DNA from: Tubiluchus corallicola
Lineage: Eukaryota > Priapulida > Priapulimorpha > Priapulimorphida > Tubiluchidae
DNA length: 64,000 nt
Assembly: GCA_030141605.1 (NCBI GenBank)
Contig: JAQGDQ010002399.1
Location: 1-64,000, forward strand
Direction of reading: 5' to 3'
The notes under the pieces were generated by a model, which was given only the letters and a program-made list of their open reading frames with translations, searched no databases and was not told the origin of the DNA. How positions within the stretch are numbered: position 1 is the first letter of the stretch; every line of letters starts with the position of its first letter. The translations under genes and the position numbers were made by a program. Positions 9,278 to 18,394 of this stretch are shown here, piece after piece.

Positions 9278-10384
9278 TTACAATATTCCTTTGGTGGAAG
9301 GTGTAGATAGGTTATTAACATCGCGACGAATAGCTGTTTTGATAGATTTGGCAAAGCACTTAAATATGGCTTCTATTTTATGATGCTCATTGCTACCTTC
9401 TGCTTTTATGTTGAGGTTACATTTTGCTGCATCACTAAACGACTTAAAAAAGTGAAAGAACATTTCAGTGGGCATTTCGCCTATCTTTTCTCTGTTAAAA
9501 TCAGCCTCCCATACCAACCAGTTACGTCCTCCAAAGTCTATAGCCACTTGGGCAAGGCAATCGTCCATTGGCAAGCAAAATCCATATCTTTCTATGCCTA
9601 TTTTATTGCCCAAAGCCTTTAAAAAGGTTTCTCCAATAGCAATAGCTGTATCTTCTATGGTATGATGTTCGTCTACTTCTAAATCTCCTTTTACTCTAAC
9701 GGTTAAGTCCACTCCTGAATGTTTGCCTAATTGTTCTAACATATGGTCAAAAAAGGAAATGCCAGTGTTTATATTTGTTTTGCCACTACCGTCTAAACTT
9801 AACTTTACATTGATGTTTGTTTCCTTAGTTGTTCTTTGTGTTTCTGCATAACGATTTTTTAACCTAAGAAATTTATATATTGTTTCCCAATCAGTAGTTT
9901 GTAGAGCAACATAGTCCTCTAATTGTTTATCTATTGTGGTTTTGTTTATAAATATACCTTGTGAATGCAGATTTTTTGCCAGTTCTATATCTGTGGTTCT
10001 ATCTCCTATTACAAAGGAATTCGCAAGGTCGTAATTGCCTTCCATATATTTGGTTAGCATACCTGTTCGAGGCTTGCGGGTAGGAGCATTGTCGTCTGGA
10101 AAAGACCTATCTATAAGTATATCTGCAAATGTAATCCCTTCATTTTCAAAGGCTTGTATTATTTTGTTATGTGTAGGGTGAAAAGTGTTTTCGGGAAAAG
10201 AAGATGTTCCCAGTCCATCTTGGTTGCTTACCATTACTAATTCATAGTCTAATTCCTTTACTATGCGAGAAAGGTATTGAAACACTTTTGGGAAAAATTC
10301 CAATTTTTCCAAACTGTCTAACTGTTCATCTTCTGGCTCTATTACTAATGTACCATCTCTGTCTATAAATAGGACTTTTTTCAT
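9278..10384 (-). CDS. hisB: Bifunctional histidinol-phosphatase / imidazoleglycerol-phosphate dehydratase
   Basis: The protein has 368 residues, close to E. coli HisB (355). The N-terminal half is a HAD phosphatase with the nucleophile motif DRDGTL (Asp8, Asp10) and the later [10 protein letters not shown] motif; it removes phosphate from L-histidinol phosphate. The C-terminal half, from about residue 178, is the dehydratase. It has FFDHMLEQ and [15 protein letters not shown] (metal-binding His and Glu), a second metal-site segment ([14 protein letters not shown]) and the usual end [10 protein letters not shown]. It performs steps 6 and 8 of histidine synthesis in the cytosol. The start is the ATG of [11 protein letters not shown] at 10384; a longer frame to 10402 is unlikely. 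No other his gene is in the window. A -7 box lies at 10444-10451. Confidence 0.93.
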   Translation of the reverse strand: MKKVLFIDRDGTLVIEPEDEQLDSLEKLEFFPKVFQYLSRIVKELDYELVMVSNQDGLGTSSFPENTFHPTHNKIIQAFENEGITFADILIDRSFPDDNAPTRKPRTGMLTKYMEGNYDLANSFVIGDRTTDIELAKNLHSQGIFINKTTIDKQLEDYVALQTTDWETIYKFLRLKNRYAETQRTTKETNINVKLSLDGSGKTNINTGISFFDHMLEQLGKHSGVDLTVRVKGDLEVDEHHTIEDTAIAIGETFLKALGNKIGIERYGFCLPMDDCLAQVAIDFGGRNWLVWEADFNREKIGEMPTEMFFHFFKSFSDAAKCNLNIKAEGSNEHHKIEAIFKCFAKSIKTAIRRDVNNLSTPSTKGIL

Positions 10385-10443
10385 AAGAATACTTGAAAAC
10401 AAGGATTTGTGTTTAATAGAGATTAATATTTTATTTTAAAAAA

Positions 10444-10451
10444 CAAATGTA
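10444..10451 (-). promoter_or_regulatory. -7 promoter element (TACATTTG on minus strand) of hisB
   Basis: The plus strand reads CAAATGTA. It would start transcription near 10437, about 50 bases before the hisB ATG. A second, more distal match (CAAAGTTA) is at 10492-10499. Confidence 0.4.
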
Positions 10452-10529
10452 GTAAATTAATAAATACTTAAATAAGTCTGTATTTTATCTGCAAAGTTAG
10501 GTAGATATAATGAACTATATAAGCTAATA

Positions 10530-11480
10530 TTATAGCATGTTTTCAAGCATTTTCTTTAATACTATCTGTGCAGAGTAAGTTCTGTTATTTGCCTGTGGTA
10601 TTACTATTGAGTTGGAGCTGTCTATTACTTCATCGCTTACTATCATATTTCGTCTTACAGGTAGGCAATGCATAAATTTAGCCTTGTTGGTTAGGTTCAT
10701 TTTAGCAGTGTCTATCATCCAACTTCTATCAGTGGAAAGTATTTGTCCATAGTCCTTGTAGCTCGACCAGTTTTTGGCATAAATGAAATCTGCTCCATCA
10801 AAGGCTTTATTTTGGTTGTATTCTACGGGGGTATCTTTTACAAACTCTGGAGCTAATTCATAGCCTTGTGGGTGTGTGATGAGAAACTCGTAATCCGTTT
10901 TTTGTATCCATTCGGTAAAAGAATTGGCTACTGCTTGCGGTAAAGTACGAGGATGTGGAGACCACGTGAGAACTATTTTAGGTTTAGGGGTTGATTTGTG
11001 TTCCTCTATGGTGATAATGTCTGCCAGTGATTGTAATGGGTGTCGGGTAGCCGACTCTAAACTGATAACTGGTACTCTAGCATAGTCTAAGAACATTTGT
11101 ATGATATGTTCCTCGTAGTCTTCCTTCTTATTTTGCAAATTTGCAAAGGTGCGAACACCTATAATATCGCAGTAATTACTTATTACAGGTATTGCTTCTT
11201 TTAGGTGTTCGGGTTTGTCGCCGTCCATTACTACACCAAGTTCTGTTTCTAGTTTCCAGCTGTCTTTATTTACATCTAAGACTATTACATCCATCCCTAA
11301 GTTGTAGGCTGCCTTTTGTGTGCTAAGTCTTGTGCGTAGGCTGGAATTGAAAAATATAAGTGCTATTGTTTTATTCTTCCCTAATATGTTGTGCTGAAAA
11401 GGCTTAGCTTTTAATTGTTGAGCTTCTTGTACTACTTTACTTACACTGTCAATATCTGCTACTGAAATAAATTGTTTCAT
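10530..11480 (-). CDS. argF': N-succinylornithine carbamoyltransferase (ArgF' type)
   Basis: The protein has 316 residues and belongs to the transcarbamylase family. The carbamoyl-phosphate motif reads FFNSSLRTR (residues 43-51) instead of STRTR. The proline-rich acetyl/succinyl-ornithine type features are present, including HCLPVRRN near the C-terminus. Residue 90 is Pro (DGDKPEH). In Bacteroides fragilis ArgF', Pro90 is the known determinant of N-succinylornithine specificity, whereas Xanthomonas has Glu there. So arginine synthesis here should run through succinylated intermediates. The ATG at 11480 is the natural start. Just upstream on the sense side lie four 11-bp direct repeats (11487-11530), a possible operator. 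No other arg genes are in the window. Confidence 0.92.
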   Translation of the reverse strand: MKQFISVADIDSVSKVVQEAQQLKAKPFQHNILGKNKTIALIFFNSSLRTRLSTQKAAYNLGMDVIVLDVNKDSWKLETELGVVMDGDKPEHLKEAIPVISNYCDIIGVRTFANLQNKKEDYEEHIIQMFLDYARVPVISLESATRHPLQSLADIITIEEHKSTPKPKIVLTWSPHPRTLPQAVANSFTEWIQKTDYEFLITHPQGYELAPEFVKDTPVEYNQNKAFDGADFIYAKNWSSYKDYGQILSTDRSWMIDTAKMNLTNKAKFMHCLPVRRNMIVSDEVIDSSNSIVIPQANNRTYSAQIVLKKMLENML

Positions 11481-11486
11481 CTTTGC

Positions 11487-11530
11487 TTTAATTCTCGTTT
11501 AATTCTTATTTAATCCTCGTTTAATGATAA
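11487..11530. repeat. Four direct 11-bp repeats upstream of argF'
   Basis: The units TTTAATTCTCG (11487), TTTAATTCTTA (11498), TTTAATCCTCG (11509) and TTTAATGATAA (11520) are contiguous and in helical phase (11 bp). They end 7 bases before the argF' start codon, so they lie in its leader or promoter. Tandem sites with one-turn spacing are usual for cooperative regulators. The remaining 11531-11917 shows no gene, only a G6 run at about 11769 and AT-rich sequence. Confidence 0.65.
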
Positions 11531-11917
11531 GTTGATGACATTATATTGAACTATGTTAACTTGTGATAAAAGTTTCTTTATTCTTAAAGTAACCCTATTG
11601 AAGACAAATTTATAAAAATTTTGGTAATTAATTCCTGTAATAAGGTGGGACAGTTTGTTTAAAACTTGAAGAAAGCAAATTTTTAGATTTCATTTGATTA
11701 AATGCCTTTCATTTTCTGTTATTGTTCTTTTGTTATATATGAAAAGTAGGTTTACTTGTTTACAAGAGGGGGGAACAACCAAAAAAAGAAATAAAGTATT
11801 ATTTGCTATAAAAATAATACAATAATTAAATATTAAAGTTTTGTTCCTTTACATAATATTACTTACAACAAGTTGTATCTATGTATATCAAATCTTTACT
11901 TCTCAAATTCTACAAAA

Positions 11918-12103
11918 ATGAAAAATCTAACTTATATGTTTAAAAATTTTGTTTTTAGTATGAAATTACTTTTGAGCAAAAAAGAAAGGGAGTGTTATAA
12001 GGCTTTTAATTTGGAGTGTGAAATATTCTACAATGGAGATAAAAATGATATTGAACACATTATCAGCTTATTTGAAATTTACACAAACAGGAAAGCAGAT
12101 TAA
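11918..12103 (+). CDS. Possible small protein of unknown function
   Basis: The frame encodes 61 residues from the ATG at 11918 (MKNLTYMFKNF...); it is open further up to 11873, but only from a TTG. The product is basic at the N-terminus, then mixed helical (SKKERECYKAFNLECEIFYN and a C-terminal HIISLFEIYTNRK). It has no recognised domain and no clear promoter. Its stop codon lies inside the left arm of the inverted repeat 12097-12177. It could be a real short gene upstream of GH130 or a chance ORF. Confidence 0.35.
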   Translation: MKNLTYMFKNFVFSMKLLLSKKERECYKAFNLECEIFYNGDKNDIEHIISLFEIYTNRKAD

Positions 12104-12177
12104 CCTAATTATTATAAATGAAAGTAAATAAAGAATATCTAAAAGAATGATATTCTGCTAAAAAATAAGGTTAATCT
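12097..12177. repeat. Nested inverted repeats in the leader of the GH130 gene
   Basis: The outer arms AGATTAACCT (12097-12106) and AGGTTAATCT (12168-12177) are perfect 10-bp complements. Inside them AGAATATC (12132-12139) and GATATTCT (12149-12156) are perfect 8-bp complements with a 9-nt loop. The right outer arm ends 18 bases before the GH130 start codon. This could fold as an RNA structure or be paired protein sites; there is no T tract, so it is not an ordinary terminator. Confidence 0.55.
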
Positions 12178-12195
12178 TAAAGTTTAAATAATATT

Positions 12196-13209
12196 ATGAA
12201 ATTGCAAAAGTTTGATAAAAATCCTATTCTGTTGCCAAATACTTCTAATGATTGGGAAAGTTTAATTGTATGCAACCCTGGTGCTTGGTATGAAAAAGGA
12301 AAGTTTTATATGCTTTATCGTGCGGCGGGTAACGATAAGGAGCATATTATACGTTTTGGTTTGGCAGTGAGTGAAGATGGTTATAATTTTAGAAGAGTGT
12401 CCAATGATTATGTTTTTGGACCTTGTGAGGATGGAATGGATGCAGGAGGAGTAGAAGATCCGCGAATTGTGAAGTTTGATGATTACTATTATGTAACTTA
12501 TGCTTTTCGTCCTTATCCTCCGGGACAGTATTGGAATTTTGAACACGATGAAATATTGCAACAAGAGGTGGGGGAAAATGCTCCCCATTTTTTGAAACGC
12601 AATGTTGCAAATACAGCTTTGGCTATAACTAAGGATTTTAAAACTTGGAAAAGGTTGGGACGTATTACACAGTCCAATTTAGATGATAGGGATGTGATAC
12701 TGTTTCCTGAAAAAATTAATGGCAAATATGCAATGTTGCATCGTCCTAAGGAATGGGTAGGAGAGAAGTACGGAGTAAAATACCCTGCCATATGGTTGCG
12801 TTTTTCTGATGATTTATTGGTGTGGAACGAGCCAAGTCATTTGTTGATACAAGGTATAGATAATACTTGGGAGGAAAAAATAGGAGGGAGTACTCCACCA
12901 CTTAGAACGGATGCGGGGTGGTTGGTTATTTATCACGGAGTGAACAAGGGTGGTTTAGGCAGGTATTGTGTGGGGGCTTTGTTGTTGGATATAGAAGATC
13001 CTAGGAAAGTATTGGGTAGAACGAAGGATTTTATTATGGAGCCTGAACATAATTATGAAATAGAAGGACCCTATAAAGGCTGTGTGTTCCCTACCGGTAA
13101 TGTAATAGTGGATGGTGTGCTGTATGTATATTATGGTGGAGCAGATAAGTATATTGGAGTGGCAACTTGTAGTGTGGACAAACTGATACGTTATATTTTG
13201 GAAAACTAA
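12196..13209 (+). CDS. GH130 family glycoside phosphorylase/hydrolase (mannoside-active)
   Basis: The protein has 337 residues with a five-bladed beta-propeller layout of GH130. Recognisable segments are NPGAWYEKGKFYMLYRAAG, RFGLAVSEDG, GGVEDPRIVKF (conserved Asp of the active site), YVTYAF, DRDVILFPEKINGKY and LIYHG-like IYHGVNKGGLG. GH130 enzymes phosphorolyse or hydrolyse beta-mannosides such as mannosyl-GlcNAc or mannooligosaccharides. The subfamily cannot be fixed from reading alone, but the length is close to GH130_2 N-glycan-type phosphorylases. There is no signal peptide, so it acts in the cytosol on an imported disaccharide. The symporter gene follows after 72 bases and presumably delivers the substrate. 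Confidence 0.88.
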   Translation: MKLQKFDKNPILLPNTSNDWESLIVCNPGAWYEKGKFYMLYRAAGNDKEHIIRFGLAVSEDGYNFRRVSNDYVFGPCEDGMDAGGVEDPRIVKFDDYYYVTYAFRPYPPGQYWNFEHDEILQQEVGENAPHFLKRNVANTALAITKDFKTWKRLGRITQSNLDDRDVILFPEKINGKYAMLHRPKEWVGEKYGVKYPAIWLRFSDDLLVWNEPSHLLIQGIDNTWEEKIGGSTPPLRTDAGWLVIYHGVNKGGLGRYCVGALLLDIEDPRKVLGRTKDFIMEPEHNYEIEGPYKGCVFPTGNVIVDGVLYVYYGGADKYIGVATCSVDKLIRYILEN

Positions 13210-13281
13210 AAAGGGTTTGCTATTTGCTTTTTTCATTTTGTAAAGATGGAGTTAGTCAAGTTATTTTAACATAAGGAATAA

Positions 13282-14880
13282 ATGGACTGGATACAAAATT
13301 TAGGTTTTATAGATGTTATTATTATACTGCTATACTTTATTTTTATAGTGGTATTAGGGGTTTTATTTGGCAAGAGTAAAACGGCAAATTCTTATTTTTT
13401 GGCAGGTCGTAAAATGACGTGGACTGTTATAGGTTTCTCTATGTTTGCGGCAAGTATTTCTAGTTCTACGCTTATTGGTCAGGCAGGAGACGCTTATAGT
13501 ACAGGAATAGCAGTATTTAACTATAACTTGATTTCTGTATTTGTAATGATTGTTTTTGCGTGGTTCTTCTTGCCTTTCTATATTAAGGCTAAAATTTTTA
13601 CAATGCCTGAATTTCTAGGACGGCGGTTTAGTGCAAGCTCGCGTTATTACTTTTCGGCTATAACCATTATTGTGAATATTTTTTTGGATGCGGCAGGGTC
13701 ACTTTATGCAGCTACATTGGTAATGAAGTTAGTGTTTCCTGATATTAGTTTTATTGTATTGGCAAGTATTTTTGCTTTGATTGTGGCGGCTTATACTATA
13801 CCCGGGGGATTGTCAGCAGCCATTAGGGTGGATTTGATACAAGGTATTGTGTTGATTGTGGGGGCTGTGGTGCTTACTTATATTGCCACAAACAATGGTG
13901 GAGCAGAGTATGTTAAGAACTTACTTGCTGATAATAGTTATATGATGGATTTGATTCGTCCGTTGAATGATGCATCAGTTCCTTGGCTTGGCTTAATTGT
14001 TGGAATTCCTATATTAGGCTTTTTCTTTTGGGGCAACAATCAACAGTTGGTGCAACGTGTTTTGACAGCCAAATCTATTGATGAAGGGCGTAAAGGTGTA
14101 TTGTTGGTAGGCTTTCTTACCGTATTGACTTTGTTCCTTATTATTATTCCGGGAGTAATGGCACATCATTTCTTCCCTAATTTAGAGAAACCTGATATGG
14201 TCTATCCTTCTTTGGTTATAAAATTACTGCCAGTGGGATTGGTTGGTTTTTTACTGGCTGCTTTGGTGGCAGCTCTTACATCTTCTTTGAGTGGTTTGTT
14301 GAACTCGGTAGCTACTTTGTTTACAATGGATTTTTATGCAAATATAAAGCCTAAAAGCTCTTCTAAGGAGAAAGTTGTTGTGGGTCGTATTGTCTCTATT
14401 ATAGTATTGATTATAGCGGTAATGTGGGCTCCTCAAATAGGTGAGAAATTTGGCTCGTTGTTGAAATATTATCAAGAGATGCTTTCTATTATGGCTCCGC
14501 CTATTGTGTCGGCATTTGTTTTAGGTGTTTTTTGGAAAAGAATTAATGCTAAGGGAGCTTTTATTGGTCTGCTCGGAGGGGCTGCATTAGGGGTTGCCAA
14601 CTTGATTTATAAAATAAAGCTAGGTCACTCTTTGTTTGGCGATATTCACTTTTTACTTACTGTGCCTTTCTTTTTCTTTTGGAGTATGTTGATAATGATT
14701 GTTGTTAGCTATGCAACAAAGAAACCTAACTACAATAGTATTAAAAATTATATATGGTCTGCCAAAGAGTTTAAGGAAGAAACACAAATACTTAAAAGTA
14801 TCCCAATATACAAGAACTATAGATTTTGGTCTTTGCTATTGCTTGTTTTCTGTGTAATAGTATTGATTGTGTATAGGTAA
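13282..14880 (+). CDS. Sodium:solute symporter (SSS/SGLT family)
   Basis: The protein has 532 residues and about 13-14 hydrophobic segments. The N-terminal part (residues 1-130) shows the SSS pattern SYFLAGRKMTWTVIGFSMFAASIS, then GQAGDAYSTG and TMPEFLGRRFS. The central region has GGLSAAIRVDLIQG, a core sequence of this family, and GNNQQLVQRVLTAKS. It is an inner-membrane Na+-coupled importer for a sugar or sugar conjugate. Being directly downstream of GH130, it most likely imports the mannoside that the enzyme cleaves. A degraded SusC stump follows on the opposite strand. Confidence 0.9.
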   Translation: MDWIQNLGFIDVIIILLYFIFIVVLGVLFGKSKTANSYFLAGRKMTWTVIGFSMFAASISSSTLIGQAGDAYSTGIAVFNYNLISVFVMIVFAWFFLPFYIKAKIFTMPEFLGRRFSASSRYYFSAITIIVNIFLDAAGSLYAATLVMKLVFPDISFIVLASIFALIVAAYTIPGGLSAAIRVDLIQGIVLIVGAVVLTYIATNNGGAEYVKNLLADNSYMMDLIRPLNDASVPWLGLIVGIPILGFFFWGNNQQLVQRVLTAKSIDEGRKGVLLVGFLTVLTLFLIIIPGVMAHHFFPNLEKPDMVYPSLVIKLLPVGLVGFLLAALVAALTSSLSGLLNSVATLFTMDFYANIKPKSSSKEKVVVGRIVSIIVLIIAVMWAPQIGEKFGSLLKYYQEMLSIMAPPIVSAFVLGVFWKRINAKGAFIGLLGGAALGVANLIYKIKLGHSLFGDIHFLLTVPFFFFWSMLIMIVVSYATKKPNYNSIKNYIWSAKEFKEETQILKSIPIYKNYRFWSLLLLVFCVIVLIVYR

Positions 14881-14983
14881 GAAATTTTATTTATTTGTTC
14901 TTTTGTTTTGGCAATAGTATGTAAACTTAGGTAATTGTATACTTAACCAACTGGATAACCTTTGAGTAAGAGAATAAAAAAGT

Positions 14984-15166
14984 TTAAAGAAAGCCTATAA
15001 CTTTGTTACAGTTCCTGTTGTGCTGTTTTTTTACCAGAACAGTTACACCGGGCAAAGGCTGTGCCTCTGAGTCAAGTACCCTACCTGTAATATTTTGTGC
15101 TTGTAAGAGAGTGAAAATAGGTGTTAATACTAAAAGGATTAACACGTGAAAAGCTGGTTGTTTCAT
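14984..15166 (-). pseudogene. 5' stump of a SusC-like TonB-dependent receptor, frameshifted
   Basis: The first 60 codons give a signal peptide ending in LLQAQ and the start of a carboxypeptidase-regulatory-like domain (NITGRVLDSEAQPLPGVTVLVK), the standard N-terminus of SusC/RagA proteins. A run of seven A (at about 15028-15034) then shifts the frame. In the neighbouring frame the family continues as NSTTGTVTK and stops at 14995. The remaining thousand or so residues are absent. It is a dead remnant, most likely of the outer-membrane receptor that once belonged to the GH130/symporter/AraC module around it. Confidence 0.8.
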
Positions 15167-15302
15167 ATTAGTTTAGTTTGATATTATAGGTTGATATTGG
15201 GTACTGAAAAAGGTGGGTTCTTTTGATTGGGTAAAAGTAGATATATAGCTTTTTCAACTCTAATATTATTTTTACATAAAATGGTATTTTATTGTTTATT
15301 TT

Positions 15303-15310
15303 TATATTTG
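15303..15310 (+). promoter_or_regulatory. -7 promoter element (TATATTTG) of the AraC regulator gene
   Basis: It would start transcription near 15317, 27 bases before the ATG at 15344. This supports that start over the longer frame from 15227. No clear -33 TTTG at the right spacing. Confidence 0.45.
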
Positions 15311-15343
15311 GAAAAACAAAAAGAAGAAATTAAGGTTTTTACT

Positions 15344-16198
15344 ATGTATATTGAGCGTGAAGTAACCCCTATAACAGATGATGATTTTTTTGTGCTTTTA
15401 GACCAAAAAAAAGCCAAATTTGACTATCCCTTACACTACCATCCTGAATATGAACTAAATTTAGTGCAAGGAGTAAGTGGCATACGAACAGTAGGAGATT
15501 CCGTAGAAGAATTTACTGATTTAGACTTAACATTAGTAGGGCATAGAATGATACATCGTTGGAATGCAGAAAGTAACAAAGCACATGTTATTACTATACA
15601 ATTTAATGCTAATTTATTTAGCTCTAAGATTTTAGCAAGAAGAATATTTACCCCCATTGGTACACTATTGCAAGAATCTGCACGAGGTATACATTTTTCC
15701 AATTCTATTGTTCTTCAAACTATAACAAGCATCAAAGAACTGATGAATATTAGTGGGTTTGAAGCAGTGTTGAAATTTTTGTCTATTTTGTATGATCTTG
15801 CTACTTCTCGTCATCAAAGACCTCTTGCTAGCTTAGGTTTTACAGGTAGAGTAGAAAATTCTAAAAGCAGGAGAATACAAAAAGTAACAGAGTATATTAT
15901 AGAGAACTACCAGAAAGAAATAAAATTAAAAGACCTCGCAGACATTGCCCATATGACAAGGTCATCTTTTAGTGTTTTTTTTAAAAAGAGGATGAAAAAA
16001 AATATATCCGAATACATTTTGGAAATTCGCTTAGGATATGCTACTAAGTTGTTGATAGAAACTAGTATGAACGTAGCAGAAATATGTTACGAATGTGGAT
16101 TCAACAATCTTTCAAATTTTAACAGACTTTTTAAAAAGAAAAGAAATTGCACCCCTAAGGAGTATCGGGATAGTCAAATAGTTATTACAAAATATTGA
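15344..16198 (+). CDS. AraC family transcriptional regulator
   Basis: The protein has 284 residues from the ATG at 15344. The N-terminal part is a cupin-like sensing domain (HYHPEYELNLVQG, then GHRMIHRW). The C-terminal 100 residues are an AraC-type double helix-turn-helix: YIIENYQKEIKLKDLADIAHMTRSSFSVFFKKR and then the second HTH signature VAEICYECGFNNLSNFNRLFKKKRNCTPKEYR. Regulators of this make often control nearby sugar-use genes. Here the neighbours are the GH130 gene, the symporter and a SusC remnant, so it is probably the local carbohydrate regulator. The frame can be extended to 15227, but the promoter box at 15303 and homology argue against it. Confidence 0.87.
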   Translation: MYIEREVTPITDDDFFVLLDQKKAKFDYPLHYHPEYELNLVQGVSGIRTVGDSVEEFTDLDLTLVGHRMIHRWNAESNKAHVITIQFNANLFSSKILARRIFTPIGTLLQESARGIHFSNSIVLQTITSIKELMNISGFEAVLKFLSILYDLATSRHQRPLASLGFTGRVENSKSRRIQKVTEYIIENYQKEIKLKDLADIAHMTRSSFSVFFKKRMKKNISEYILEIRLGYATKLLIETSMNVAEICYECGFNNLSNFNRLFKKKRNCTPKEYRDSQIVITKY

Positions 16199-16284
16199 AA
16201 TTTCACTTTATTTTCGCTCCCTGTTTCACCTTTGTTCATTTTCTTTTCAGGTTGAGTGCTAAGTATTCTAACAGAGGTATATCT

Positions 16285-17238
16285 TTAACCTTCAACTTTT
16301 ATAGATTTCTTAAATTTCTCATAGTTTTCCACCTCTTGGTTGATGTACCTTTTTTCTCCTTGTTCTTCGATATTCATCTTTTTATTTATTTCTATGTTGC
16401 ATTTATATTCAAAGGTGGCGTTGCCAGAAAGTATCACCGTTATTTTGTCATTTTCTTTTTGGGGCTTGCACCTTACTTTACCTCCTTTGTTATACACATC
16501 TACCCATTGGTTGAAAGACGTTTTTGCCAATAAGCACATTGTAATACTAGAGGCCATTGCAGTGCCACAGGCATTTGTAAGTCCCACACCTCGTTCGTAA
16601 GTGCCAGTAAAAATAGCATTGTCTCCAAGATGTTTGACAAATGTAACATTCACCCCCTGAGGTAGTATCGATGAGTGGTTGTTGGCTTGCTTACCTACTT
16701 CTAATGTAAGCTATAATCTATCTTATCTACTATGGCTACTATATGAGGATTACCAAGGCTAAGTGCCGTAAATCGTAGCTTTTGAAAAGCTCCTTTATTG
16801 GTTGATTGATAAAATCTAAGGAGGCGATAGTTAATGGTAGCTCTTTGGGGGCGAGGCTTACGTTATGTATTAATACGCTGTAAGTTTTATATTTTCAAAC
16901 AAGTCAGCATCTTTATTCATTGGCAGGTTGGCTACCTTAGTTTCTATGTTAAATTTGTTTAGCGATAATAGTTCTGATGCGTACCTACCTATACACCTTG
17001 CCATTGCCCACATTTCGGGTTCGCTACCGTCAGCGTTAAATATTCTCATCTTAGCATCGGCAACTTTACTTTTTTGGAAGAATAGTGTGCCATCTGCCCC
17101 TATGCTATTTTTTCTATTACAGAGGTTTTTAGTAAGTTTTTTCTGTCTTCATTAGAGAAGTTGTAACTGTTGTTTGTATTCGTTTATCAATATAAAATCG
17201 TTATCAGAGCCGTGGCATTTCAGTATTTCAACTTTCAT
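16285..17238 (-). pseudogene. dapF: Degenerate diaminopimelate epimerase gene
   Basis: Pieces of one DapF protein lie in order on the minus strand but in different frames. They are MKVEILKCHGSDNDFILI from 17238; NNSYNFSNEDRKN after a first shift; LCNR and IGADGTLFFQKSKVADAKM after a second; RIFNADGSEPEM with the catalytic-Cys loop (normally MCGNG) damaged to MWAMARC; and finally NVTFVKHLGDNAIF, TYERGVGLTNACGTAMA (second active-site Cys) and the C-terminus to 16285. At least three frame breaks and internal stops make it inactive. The wording (KCHGSGNDF, YERGVGLT) resembles Firmicutes-type DapF more than the usual Bacteroidota form, suggesting an acquired gene now decaying. The 86 bases after its end hold nothing recognisable. 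Confidence 0.82.
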
Positions 17239-17396
17239 TGTTTTATTTTTTTTTTACAAGAAATGAAGGTTATTTTTTGTAGTCTGTTGTATTGATTTCT
17301 TTCAATTTTTTATTAAAAAAGAATCAAAATTACAATTTTTTTGTTAACTCTTTCGTTTATACTTTCAAAATCAATTAACTTTTAAACCTAATTACG

Positions 17397-18247
17397 ATGA
17401 AAAAATATACTTTAAACTTAGTTTTTATTATCTTTTTGTTTTTATTTAGTGTAAATTCGTACTCTAGTGAGAAAATTAACAGACAATTGTTCCGCTTGGC
17501 TTCTAAGAAGTCTCCGGACTTGGAAAAGATAGATAAGCTGTTAAGCGATAGCAATGTAAATGTAAATTGTAAATTTCTAAACAGACCTCTTTTAATGGTT
17601 GCTGCATCTAAGGGCAATGTAGAGGTTTTGAGAGTTAATAGCACGCTTTAAAAATAGATTATAAACATAAAAAACAATAGGGGGCAAACAGCATTAATGA
17701 TAAGCTTTAAATAAAGAATTATGAAATAGCCAAATTGTTATTAAATCATAAAGGACCTTGATATAAACTTGTACGATAAGAATAGACATACAGCTCTTTT
17801 TTTTTTATCTGGTGAATGTGCAAATTCTATTTGAAACAGAAAGAACAGAGAATCAAGATGAAGAAAAAATTAACGTTGTTGAGCTTTTTCTGGCAAGGGA
17901 CGATTAAAGTCAACCAGTTAGATAGTAAACAAGGAACAGCTTTACTTTTTGCAGCAGGTTTGTGCGAGAAACTACTGTTTAAGGCTTTAGTTAAAGACAT
18001 AAGAACAAAAATAAATATTCAGGCTGAAAACAAAGAAACACCACTTAGCTTATTGTTGCAATGCCCTTTTGCAATGGAAGAAGATAAAGAAGAGATGGTC
18101 GAGACTTTCTTAACCAGACGAGAAGCAAATATTTGTGTAGAAATGAAGAATGGAAAAACGGCTCTTGATATAGCTTATAAGAAAAACTATACTGGTATTA
18201 TTGAACTTTTAGAAGAAAGTCCTATTTTAGCAGAGTTTTTGTGGTAA
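17397..18247 (+). pseudogene. Broken ankyrin-repeat protein gene, paralogue of the next gene
   Basis: The first 84 codons (17397-17651) encode a signal peptide (FLFSVNSYS) and a segment (NRQLFRLASKKSPDLEKIDK, LLSDSNVNVN) matching the start of the intact protein at 18395. The frame is then lost. Between 17651 and 17816 matching words recur in other frames, and 17816-18247 again encodes a long stretch parallel to the C-terminal half (ALLFAAGLCEKLLFKALVK, NKETPLSLLLQCPF, TALDIAYKKNY). It is clearly a tandem duplicate that has taken several indels. Residual short peptides are unlikely to be functional. Confidence 0.8.
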
Positions 18248-18394
18248 AACTATAAAGGTAATATTATGTATTAGTTTCCTAAGGTCTTTATTTTTGTATT
18301 TAAAATCAGCCAGTTTTTTATTTATTTTATACGAAGTAAGTTTTTTAAATTGAAGTTTATTTTTTGTAAAGGGGATTTTAATTTTTTAAAGAAA

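Noticed and set aside
16195-17155. Plus-strand ORFs at 16195-16600 and 16928-17155
   Set aside because: They are antisense to the readable fragments of the dapF pseudogene.
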